Below are positions 11,775 through 21,617 of a DNA stretch of 64,000 nt, piece after piece; position 1 is the first letter of the stretch, and each line of letters opens with the position of its first letter. The notes under the pieces were generated by a model that was not told the origin of the DNA, searched no databases, and saw only the letters and a program-made list of their open reading frames with translations. Location: positions 1-64,000 of the forward strand of contig JADIIX010000034.1 of assembly GCA_027604505.1 (NCBI GenBank), given 5' to 3'. This stretch comes from Gonapodya sp. JEL0774 (lineage: Eukaryota > Monoblepharomycota > Monoblepharidomycetes > Monoblepharidales > Gonapodyaceae). The translations under genes and the position numbers were made by a program.

Positions 11775-12254
11775 CAACAGGCCAGCTGCCTGATAGCCGG
11801 CAGAAGCACAGGACGACAGCACACGCTGGGCTCAGTATTTTCTTTGTCGCGTTTTCCTCCTTGTCCGGGTCCTTGGGCTAGAAGAAAATTTAATCGGAAT
11901 CGGAGTTCGTTCATTTGAGCTCGCGTGCCACAGCCTCCAACCAGACCCTGTTGGTCCTCTGTGCACATAACAGCTCATCTTGCGGGCGTGCTTTTGTTTG
12001 CTAATAATGATACTTGGCGATTTCCAAGGAGACGGGGTTTGCTACATATGTCATAATCGCTGGAATGCATCGCGCACCGAACACGAGTGGAGTGGCAGCG
12101 CGACATTCATTCGGGTTATAAATGTCGCGCTTGTTGTGTCAGCGTTGGAATTTCAAGGGAAAAAGAATATTCAGAAAGCCACCAATAAGGTTGGTCATCA
12201 GCGTCATAAACCCCACCCAACAACAAAATAATACTTTCAGTAATCCTAACGGCT
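11775..12254. other. Divergent promoter region, MTC6 and MYST acetyltransferase
   Basis: Non-coding stretch between two divergently transcribed genes. A first MTC6 exon could lie within it. No strong core-promoter motif seen. Confidence 0.4.
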
Positions 12255-14724
12255 ATGTCAGCCCCCGATTCGACCTTCTCGCACCCATCACTATCGCCAA
12301 CAGTCTCAGACCGTCCGCTGACTGTTGGCTGTGTCCTTCCCGTGCGACATCCATCAAATTCGGCAAGCTTCCACCGTGCAGTCATTCTTTCGATTCAACA
12401 CGATCCAACACCAACCGATCAGTCACTGGAGAGTGGAGAAGCGTCCACTTCCTATTACATTCACATCCAAGGGTGGAATAAGCGTTTGGACACATGGGTC
12501 AGTCACAACGACCTGCTGACTGGAGAAGGTCAGGTGGAGTGGCCTGTAAGCGAGTCGGAGATCAAGGCCAAGAAGATTAGCAAATTGGAGGAAAAGAGGG
12601 AGAAGGTGCGAGAACGGTACAGACAAAAGAAAAATCGTCGAGAGGGGTTAGGGAGGTTTGAAAACAAGACTTTTTCCGGTTCCGAAGATGCATACGACAA
12701 CGCTGAAGTGAGAGCACAGACGGGTTAAGAGATATTTTTCATACCATTTGTTGAGCGCAGTTTTTTCTAGGTGGCAGCATCTCTCGGCTCTGTCGTCTGC
12801 GACGCCCCCACTCCCAGTTTCAATTCTGCGAAATCGCCTATTTCACACGCCATTGCTCCTCCGATTCCAACAAGTATCTCCAATGTGACCGACTCTGCAT
12901 ACCCTTTTGCTGCTCAAGTCCTTCAATTTTACCCTCGTTCTTCAACGGCTTCGCCCTCTTGTCAACCAAGCGATCCAGCCTTTGCGGCTGCCATTCTTCC
13001 TCCTCTTGCCACCCTTGCGAGACCAGTCCGGGAATCATGTACCGAGAGAGGGAATCTACCTTTGAATGAGAAAGCACTGAGCATTGAGCTCGACATCGAG
13101 GGTCTTTCCGACTCGTCCGGGCATCGCAACAACCACCCCTCCGATTCCGATCGTGCCTCGAGTCCTGCTCCTTCAATCACACCTTCCGTATGTGTTTCCG
13201 TTTCGTCAGTATCAAGGTCTCATCGTAGCTCGATGACACCAATATCCACGATTGCCTCACCTGTGAGGTTTGACGGCCAACCTGCTCAAACACACGCGCG
13301 TTCATCACCCTCCGATTCTGGCTCACCTAAAGTGGCATGTTCATCGGCTGATCGGGAGATGGCAGAGCTCAAAGATGGCGAGAGTATGGGCCAACAGATG
13401 AAGTCACACATGGTGAAGAATGTGGGCAGAGTGGCTCTGGGCGATTGGGAAATGGACGCCTGGTACTTCTCGCCATATCCAGGTACGTCGGGAAAAGTGG
13501 GGAGAAAGGTAGAGCAGATGCTCCTATGCGATGCACACTGGTACATACACAATGCAACTTCACCTACCGTCTTTACACCCAACAGAGCAACATACCCACC
13601 AACACACCCTGCCACTTTGTAGCTTCTGCTTATCGTCTTTCCCTAGCTATACATGCCTCCAACGCCACCGCAAGAAATGCTCACTCCAACATCCTCCAGG
13701 GGACGAGATTTATCATGACGGGATTGGCGCGGGAACTCGAACGGGAGTTTTATCATTATGGGAGGTGGATGGACACAGACAGGGAACTTGGTGTAGGAAT
13801 TTGTCCCTCCTGGGGAAGCTGTTTTTAGATCATAAGCAGGTGGCCTTGGGGGTGGATATCTTTTGGTTTTATGGTGCGTACAGATACACGTCAAAAAATT
13901 TCAAATTCGCTTCTGTCGCCTTTTCTATGATCCGTTTGCGTCCTTCCAACCTCAAGTTCTCACCACTTGCGATGAACGAGGGCATCATGTAGTGGGTTAT
14001 TTCAGCAAGGAGAAGCAACCAGAAGATAAAAACAATCTCGCGTGCCTTCTGACTCGTGAGTAAGCGTTTCGAGTTGTTGGGTTTGGTCTGTTTTCACAGT
14101 TTTAACAATTTCACACTCCCAACTTTCCCTCGCGTGCTCGCTCCAGTACCTTGTCACCAAAGGAAGGGATACGGAAGAATCTTAATTCACTTCTCCTACC
14201 TTCTATCGCTTAGATCTGGTATACCTGGTACACCAGAGCGGCCCCTGTCGGACCTCGGACTGCTCTCCTATCTTTCCTATTGGTCCGATCGAGTGTGCTC
14301 CCTGCTGTCTAGCTGGGGTGAGAACACAGTGTCGATCGACCGGATCGCAAATAGTTTGGCGATGTTGGCAGATGATGTCGTTTTGACACTTCGGTTTTTG
14401 GAGGTAGTCCGGGTAGTTAAGGGATCCTTCGTGATAGTTGTGACGGATCGGATGAGTCAAATTGCGGAGAAAATGAAATTGAAAGGTTGTGGCGTGGACG
14501 AGGATATGTTGCATTGGGTCCCACCTGAGTTCAGGCGAGGAACCCTTGCCGGGCGGGCATTGGGTCTGGAAACTACAGCACGCGGAAAGAAAAATGAGCA
14601 GAAGGGTACGGGAAACGGAGAAACTATGGAGGAATGGGTGAAACCTGTTGTGAGAAAGGGGTACCGCATGGAGGAGGACGGCTCCGTGGTCTTGGGAGAG
14701 TCTCAGAAAGAAGGAGGATATTAA
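12255..14724 (+). CDS. ESA1: MYST-family histone acetyltransferase, Esa1/KAT5 type
   Basis: Catalytic subunit of a NuA4-like complex that acetylates histone H4 and H2A tails in the nucleus. Exon 1 (12255-12707) encodes a chromo-barrel ([20 protein letters not shown]) and a basic helix. Exon 2 (12772-13481) is a long Ser/Pro linker ending with the MYST lead-in about [22 protein letters not shown]. Exon 3 (from 13586) has the C2HC finger [22 protein letters not shown], then HPPGDEIY and LFLDHK. The next exon has VVGYFSKEK and the catalytic Cys (NNLACLLT). The junction 14054/14144 rebuilds [13 protein letters not shown], the acetyl-CoA loop, followed by PERPLSDLG with the catalytic Glu. The linker is much longer than in yeast Esa1. 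The chromo-barrel excludes Sas3/MOZ-type members; a MOF-type assignment is less likely. Confidence 0.93.
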
Positions 14725-15067
14725 AATCTTAGAAGCAGAATGAAGGGTGTATTGTAAAAGTCGACAAAACAAATGCAAACAAATGTACTCTAAATTTTAT
14801 CATTTCGAAGAAAATCAATTTTCTGGTTGAGTGGGAGTCGAACAGATCACGTGACCTAGGCTCAGGAAGCCAACCCACCTCAACACGTTCTCGAAATCGA
14901 AGACCTGAATCAAAGGAGCGTCTGGACTGCAAATCACTTGTTCTCGACCTTGCATAATCCTAGCAGACTTTACTTTGGTCTGGGAGACCGTCTGGTTCCA
15001 CCCGACTTTAATCCACGGTCGTATTTCGTTGGCTTTCGACTCCTGATTCGTTGAATACCGCCTCAAA
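14725..15067. other. Intergenic region upstream of REC8 with palindrome and stem
   Basis: No gene supported. It contains the palindromic core CACGTG (14848-14853, within agatcacgtgacct) about 215 bases before the REC8 ATG, and an imperfect inverted repeat 14826-14835 / 14874-14884. CACGTG is a common binding site for bHLH and bZIP regulators; that it acts on REC8 is inference. Confidence 0.4.
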
Positions 15068-18000
15068 ATGTCTTTTTTATCAAACGACATCCTCACTCGC
15101 AAGGCAGGGAAGGGAATCGGAGTGGTCTGGTCCGTTTTGGTGTTCGCACTGGAATCTCCCCTATTCTTGTATCTCACATGTTGTATGGTTATCGATTCAC
15201 CCGACAGGATCGCAGCTCATGTGGGAACCAAATCTTCCATGAAAAAACTCACGAAAAAAGAGGTCCAGGGAGTCAACGTGGTGGAATGCTGGTACATATT
15301 GCTGGTGTCAATCGATTGACACGTGTGATCCATAGTTCTTGCCATTCATTTCATCTGTTATCCTTTGTGATCCCGCTTTGCTAACGAATTTGGATCTTCT
15401 CCTTCAAATATTCGCCACCAGCAACTACATTGTCGAACCGCCGGAGCCATTGGCTCTGAGGCTTTCTTCTAATCTGATGGTCGGAGTCACTAGAATTCTT
15501 CTACAGCAGTACATGTTTCATCAAAGTGAGGCTCTTGGAAGCTTGATGGGAACCAGATCGAGGGTTGAACGGGAGGTGGCAAGCACCCATGAAGAGAGAC
15601 TGATCAATTTGCCTGCTGTAAAATATCCTATTTGCCACGGAGAGCAGTGCGGTAGTGGTACGGACTACGAAGACAATTCAGATGACGGCAGATCTGCTGC
15701 AGTTCTGGAACCCGGCAGACAGAGCAACCATTCAAGTCTTTTCTCACAGTTTTGTGCGGAAGGTCTTTGTTTTCGGTTTCTTTGAATCTCACTGGTGATG
15801 TTCCCCCCTTCCTTTCCTCGAATTGTTTTCAGCGGACGTCACCACTTTCCACCTCCGCCTCCGGGCAGCAGCCAACGAGGCGATGGGAGGAAAGGCAGAC
15901 GTCGATATGAGAGAGCCCGAAATGCGTGAAGAGGCTATTACGTTGAGAGTTGGTGCCGAGATTGATAGGGAAGGGGGTCTAGTAATGGGGGTGAGTATCA
16001 TCAATGTCGTGATGCGTGGGCGCGATTGGGTGTGGCTGCCCAGAAAGAGACTGTAACGCGAACTCGCATAAGCTCGTTCGTCAGCTGTGGTTTTCACAAG
16101 TTGATCGCATTCCAACGCAATTAAGCACCATTCTTAATGTGTACTCTGATGTCTCAGGGACCCTCCATAGCTTTCGGCTGGCTGCACCCCTCCGATCCAT
16201 CCGTAGGCTCTCTGCTTTCGAGGTCCCAGTCACAAGGCCAGCCTCAGAGCCTTTCCCAGTCGGCCTCACAGCTTGGCTCTGCCACGGCATCAATTTCGGA
16301 CACAAGGCTACTGGCAGAGCCAGGATTTCAAAGATTAGCGAATTTCGAGAAATTTGGCGGGGGGAGTCAGAGGAGTGAAAATGGATTGGGAGATGGGACT
16401 GGAGGTATGGCGGGAGCAGGAAGGTCGAACAGTGTCGGCGTGGGCAGGCAAGTATGAAGATCTTCTCAGCGATTTGACGTTGCTGATTACCGATCACCCC
16501 AGACGCTCCATTTCTCTTACACTACCGTCTGATCCTCTTCCTGGTGTTGATCCATACGCATACGATCCCGCGGCGGACCCCCTCAATGACATGTTCGCTG
16601 GATGGATGGATCTCGATCTAGGTGAGGTTGAGAGGGAGCATAGGATCGGGAGAGAGAGAAGGGATAAAAGAAAGAAGAGAAGGAGAGAGGATGGGAGTGA
16701 GGTTGAGGATGAGGATGAAGAATTGGATAGAGAGAGGGAGAGGGAACTACAGGTGAGATACGGGCATGGGAGTAACAGGAGCCATTCTTGTCCTCAACGG
16801 CCTTTCTGCAATTTTACTGCGTAGCCCGACCTCTTTGGCGACCTCGATTTCTTTCACCCTGCGCCCGCGCGTCGGGCGGACGCCAAGTCACTCCCGACAC
16901 CCCCTCCAGAGGAGCCAATCGCTCAGCCACGCAAACCCACCCAGTCTCGCAAAAAGGTCAAAAAGGCTACAATAGACGACAAGCCAGATCTGGGACATTC
17001 TGACTTGTTCCCGAAGAAGGGAGCGCAGGCGGAGTGGATTGGGGATGTGCACGGATGGCAAATGTGGGAGAAGGTACGGGGAATCACGTGAAGATCTATC
17101 TTCGATTGCTTTAAATTTGCTTTGCCAGGAAAAATTGGATGCCGAGCGTAAGGCTGTAGCGGAGATTCTTACCAAGCCAGGAATATCGCGTGAGCGGTTG
17201 AACCCACCATCCCATACGCCCGTTAATGGTGATAACAGTTCCCTCACTGTTTCGTTTCCGCTACAGACGGCGCCAACACTGAGATTGCTTCGCTTTGGGA
17301 GAAGCACGTCATTGGTCCTCGCAAGCTTCGTAAGTAACTGTGTTTCCCACTATCAACACGCCAGCTAATACTTCGCGTGGCACATTGAAGTTTTGTTGGA
17401 ACTTGTTGCCGATCCCACCCATCACATCTCAGTTATGCGCAAAAATGCTGCAAAAGGCAAGGGCAAGAAAGTTGGCGAGCTCGGTGCTGGAGCGGACGTT
17501 TCCATCTCAAACATAATGGATCTGGATCTTGTTATGAACCTGGATATGGATGTCCCTGTGCAATTCTCTGATAGGGACATAGAAGTAGAAGTGCCACGTG
17601 GGAAGAAAAAGGATGGTAGCTCAATGGGACTCAGCCCTGCGGTGTGGAGGAGGGATGGATCTGAGGATGGGACAGTGCAGACAGGGAGAAAGGGGGAGAC
17701 CCCGTGGAGTAACAGCATCGGTGGGGATACTGGATGGGAATGGGGAGGGGGCAAGTGAGTGTGCACAAAGTGCACCATGAAAGTGCTTTGTTCAGCACTC
17801 AGACGGCTAATGTTGTCCCTTCCAAAGGTCCTCCTTATCGGGTGGGGGACGTGGATCAGTTTTAGGCAGAGTAGGCTATTCACCACTTTTCAAGGATGGG
17901 GAGCCCGGGGGAATGCTGGATGGTGAGAATGTGTATGAACGACAGACGACTTAGTGTGACTTTTTCTCACACCACACAGATCTGCCATTTGATGAGGATG

Positions 18001-18449
18001 ATATCGAGATGGCGGATATGGCTCGCGAGACGCTCAAATTCTTTAAGTGAGTTCGCCAGTTTCTTGGAGTGGCGATATGATTAAACATTAACGTTTCTCG
18101 TCTCCCGCACCATCACAGTTTCGCACAAGGTGTTCTCAAAAAAGCACGTACAGACGTTGTATATTTCAATGATCTGCTTGGTCCGAAGCCAACACGAGGA
18201 GACAAGTCGAACAAATTCCATGCTCGTGAGTTTTTAAAGAGAGAGATTGGGAGCAGTTTATTGGTGTGAACGTTGCGTGGACTAGTGTATTTGTGTCTTT
18301 TACAACCTTCGTTTCCCTAATTTCGAATAATTCTTTCAGTACTCTCACTCTCGACAAGAAATATGATCAGCGTCAAGCAAGACGAGCCCTTCGGAGACAT
18401 AGAAATCAAAATCAAAAAGGTGGCCGTCGCTGCGGCTCCGGTCAAGTAG
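15068..18449 (+). CDS. REC8: Cohesin kleisin subunit, Rec8/Rad21 family
   Basis: Kleisin that closes the SMC1-SMC3 ring; the Rec8 form acts in meiosis. Exon 1 starts MSFLSNDILTRKAGKG. A junction at about 15130/15210 gives VVWIAAHVGTKSSMKKL, matching the IWLAAT...KKL pattern of fungal Rec8, then EVQGVNVVE and, in the next exon, PPEPLALRLSSNLMVGVTR, the Smc3-binding domain. The middle is low-complexity and acidic/basic, with SRKKVKKATIDDKPDL near 16940. The C-terminal winged helix is spread over small exons: DIEMADMARETLKFF (about 18000), NFAQGVLKKARTDVVYFNDL (about 18120-18180) and VKQDEPFGDIEIKIKK (about 18370-18425), which bind the Smc1 head. At least eight introns. N-terminal details favour Rec8 over mitotic Rad21, but a tree is needed. 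It follows the acetyltransferase on the same strand. Confidence 0.85.
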
Positions 18450-18803
18450 ACGTGAGAAAGGGCTATAGGACGTAAAACGTTGGTTGCTGAGGGCAATACG
18501 TAGTAGAAACTAGGAAAACAATTGTTGCACTTTCTATAAAATCTCACATTTTCCAGAAGCACGAAAAGTGACCGTGCGTTGTGGGATCACTAGTGCCACG
18601 GAGCTTGTGAAGAGGCGGCCCTCCTCACCCCGTTCCTGGCTTGAAATTTATTCGGGAATCTAAAGATGAGCGGAAAAGGTGACTATTTAAACCGAGCTGT
18701 CACGCTACTCTGGCCGATTTTGTCTCCGTGTTGTCATTCCTTCGTGCTCATTACCTTTGGTTCGGGACGTTCACCATCCTGCACTCGGCTTTCATCACCA
18801 GCC
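18450..18803. other. Intergenic, REC8 to NDUFS7
   Basis: Between two co-oriented genes. AT-rich to 18560, probably the REC8 3' UTR, then the NDUFS7 promoter and leader. An open frame from 18666 lies upstream of and in frame with the NDUFS7 start; the ATG at 18804 is preferred because a mitochondrial presequence follows at once. Nothing else recognised. Confidence 0.4.
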
Positions 18804-19827
18804 ATGACCTCCCTTGCCCGCCTCCCTATAACCTCACTCTCGGTTATCCATTCCCCAACCCTTCCTGCCCTGTTGGTGCCTGCATCCCGCAATTCTGTTC
18901 TCCAGTCCCGAACACAGTCATCCGCAGTTGTGAAGACAGGTGACAGCCGAGGAGCAAAAGGCGGAATTGAGGCATTAGTGGGGAAGAAGGCTCCAGGTGA
19001 GTTGATGGTTGGCAGACTCTCCGATGCTATCTCTCTCTTATTCTCGACCGCACATGCAAATGATGTTGACTACAGAGTATGTCGTCACCAAGCTTGACGA
19101 TGTTCTCAACTGGATTCGCAGGGGCTCTATTTGGCCAGTGTAGGCGTTGGAGTTTTCCGTTTTGGGAAAAATTTGCAGACTCATGTCCTCACTCCTCAGC
19201 ACCTTCGGTCTCGCGTGCTGTGCTGTCGAGATGATGCACATGGCTGCTGCTCGCTATGACCAGGACCGTATTGGAATCGTCTTCCGTGCCAGTCCCCGGC
19301 AGAGTGAAGTGATGATTGTGGCAGGAACGTTGACCAACAAAATGGCGCCGGCATTGAGGCGTGTATATGACCAGGTATGACATGCCGCGAGTGGAAGACG
19401 ATGTTTGCGCACAATCTGAATGAGAATTAATGGTCTGGGCTTGTAGATGCCGGAGCCGCGATGGGTCATTTCAATGGGTTCGTGCGCGAACGGTGGTGAG
19501 TGGATTTTTCCTGTCGGAAGCGGATGTGAGACGAAAGCATAACTTCAATGATATTGCATTGCTTTCTTTGGACAGGTGGCTATTACCACTACTCGTGTAT
19601 GTTTCGTTGGAAGCGCTTCTTGTCTATGCAAACTTTGAGCCCGAATCTCATCCGCTCTTTCGACTTTTGTTCTTTAAGACGCTGTTGTACGCGGCTGCGA
19701 CCGCATTTTGCCGGTCGACATTTACGTTCCCGGTTGTCCCCCTAGCGCCGAGGCACTTATGTACGGCGTTCTCCAGCTCCAGAAGAAGATGAAGCGCACG
19801 AAGGCGCTGGAGATGTGGTGGAGGTGA
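18804..19827 (+). CDS. NDUFS7: NADH:ubiquinone oxidoreductase PSST subunit (complex I)
   Basis: Core subunit of mitochondrial complex I that carries iron-sulfur cluster N2, the last electron carrier before ubiquinone. Exon 1 (18804-18994) gives an Arg/Ser/Pro-rich presequence ([14 protein letters not shown]). Exon 2 starts at 19072 with [18 protein letters not shown]. Joining at 19139/19195 gives [20 protein letters not shown] with the tandem Cys ligands. The frame continues through [19 protein letters not shown], then [18 protein letters not shown] (third Cys), [14 protein letters not shown] after a TCGT/GTATGT donor, and [14 protein letters not shown] (fourth Cys), ending KALEMWWR. All four cluster ligands are present. 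One of the most secure calls here. The next two genes, also on +, have mitochondrial or cofactor roles. Confidence 0.97.
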
Positions 19828-20116
19828 GCTGTCATGGGCAAATATTTTCATTTTGTTGAAACTGGGTGAAACTGAAACCATCGCAATGTGTGCTTGCAGG
19901 AAGTGATTGTTTTTGGTTTTAACTTCCTTTGCGGCGGTCGTGGATACTAGAATGTTTTTGTGTTATATCAACATTGAGCATGGCTGTCTTTACAGAATAG
20001 TAATCACGCGTCTCCGGTGGTAATGCAGAGGAGGATTGAACGGCTCGGACCATTTTGAACACAATCGTGTTTGACCTGTTGTTGGCTTTATGTAACCCTG
20101 TCCAGCCGGATTGGCA
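19828..20116. other. Intergenic, NDUFS7 to CblC-like gene
   Basis: Short co-oriented spacer holding the NDUFS7 3' end and the promoter of the next gene. Nothing specific recognised. Confidence 0.4.
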
Positions 20117-21200
20117 ATGTCACAGTCCACTGCATCGCGCGTTCTCTCCTCTTTGCGACAACTTTTGTATCCCCATGGCATCGATCTCGTCCTCCCGTTC
20201 CATTCCGAGCAATATAATCAGTCTTCCGTATCCCAATTACCTTCACTTCCGGGCACCTTCAGTCCACTATGTGTTCTAATAGGAAACTCAAAAAAGGCGT
20301 GGGATCCTTTCTTGACGTGGCTTGGAGACCTCCCTCTTCGACTTCAACTCCCCGACCCGTTCGACGATTGGTGCAACGGGCTTATCTCGGAAGCAGTAAA
20401 CAAGGCTCTTGGTGGCAACAATGAACCAAGGAAGGTTGTGAATGGTGATCGCGCGGGGATGCACTGTTGTCATGTGGAGCATCCATCCATCACTGGATCT
20501 GGTCTTGACAGCCCCGCCGACTACCACCTCATTTTCAGCAGTCTCCCTCCGTTCACCATTTCGTTTCAGCGGTGCTCAGCGGCGACGATGCAATGCTTCC
20601 TCGATGAAACCGTACATCTGGCGCTGCATGAAGAGGGGAGCACCACGTTTCTCACCTGTTGTTTGAAACCTTGCTCTCATCCTCTTCATATCACTCGTGG
20701 CTGCAGCTCGGACCTTGGTTTGGCCTTCGCGCAATAGCCATCTTCGACATCCCGTGCGATGAATTAATCACGACTCTGATTCCCCAACACGGATACGATC
20801 CCCACTACTCTGAGAGTCAGCTTGACTGCCTGAAAAAGCTGACAGGGCCGTTGTTCGCTAGCCTCGTTCCTAGCTTCCAAGCGGAACGCGAAATAGAAGA
20901 AGTGGAGCCAAAACGAGTACGCCTCTCCCAACTGGAGACTCCACTGGTGCCAAAAGATAATCCTTGGTGGGCACCATGGGTGCATGTTCGATATATGTCT
21001 GGTGTTTTCGCTGGAACGAGCGAGGACCACAAGTATTCGGACGAGCAAATGGAATACCATTATACGAAAAGTAAGGTAAGAGACCATAGATCCTCCTATT
21101 TGAAACAGAGTCATTGTGCTTGAGAGTTGCTCATCTTTACATGCGGAATCAGGATGTACTGAAACGTTCATTAAAACTAACGGCGGCTAGTAGAGGTTGA
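20117..21200 (+). CDS. CblC/MMACHC-like cobalamin trafficking protein
   Basis: MMACHC (CblC) proteins bind incoming cobalamins and remove the upper-axial ligand so that B12 can serve methionine synthase and methylmalonyl-CoA mutase. Exon 1 (20117 to about 20435) encodes SRVLSSLRQLLYPHGIDLVLPFHSEQYN, then a block (FSPLCVLIGNSKKAWDPFL...LPDPFDDWC) aligning by eye with the N-terminal half of human MMACHC (LVLSTPAMFDRALKPFL...DPVDQC). Exon 2 (from about 20628) has HHVSHLLFETL, then GPWFGLRAIAIFD, matching the PRFGGWFAIRG segment, and SDEQMEYHYTKSK, matching RYSEEQKAYF. Exon 3 (21153-21200) adds a short tail ending ASRG. The intron between exons 1 and 2 is placed only roughly. Similarity is moderate but co-linear over the length. 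It sits between two mitochondrial-function genes. Confidence 0.7.
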
Positions 21201-21617
21201 ATATGGTTAAGACAAATACACGCAACCCATAATTTCAGAAGCTTTTTCAATTCTCTGAATTCAGCTTGTTAAGTGCGATGTAATTATCATTTCAGTGATG
21301 GTTGTCATTATTATGTGCGAACCGCCCCTTCCATTACCTGTATCACAGATCTACAAAACCCTCCAGCAACTTTACTAACGACAAATTGCAACCAACCCTA
21401 GAATAGGAAAGGAAAAATACACGAAAGATGGAGTGAGTCCAGCGGAGCGAAGAGGTGCTGGGAGGGAGAGGTTGCATGTAGTGGCAGTCAGTAGTGCTGG
21501 CCCGCCGATCACACATGCACCAACGGATTCTTCAAAAAATTCCGAGAAAGTCCCGGACACCGCCGCTGGTCGGCACTGTATCCATTCGTTCAGGTCGATT
21601 GCTATCGGTACTTTGCT
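21201..21617. other. Intergenic, CblC-like gene to UbiB-family gene
   Basis: Co-oriented spacer, AT-rich from 21190 to 21370. No gene or clear motif; presumably 3' UTR of the CblC-like gene and promoter of the next. Confidence 0.4.

Noticed and set aside
14880-14960. Possible tRNA-Cys-like segment (ctgcaaa loop) on + strand
   Set aside because: Only the anticodon-loop string fits; stems do not pair and box A is absent.
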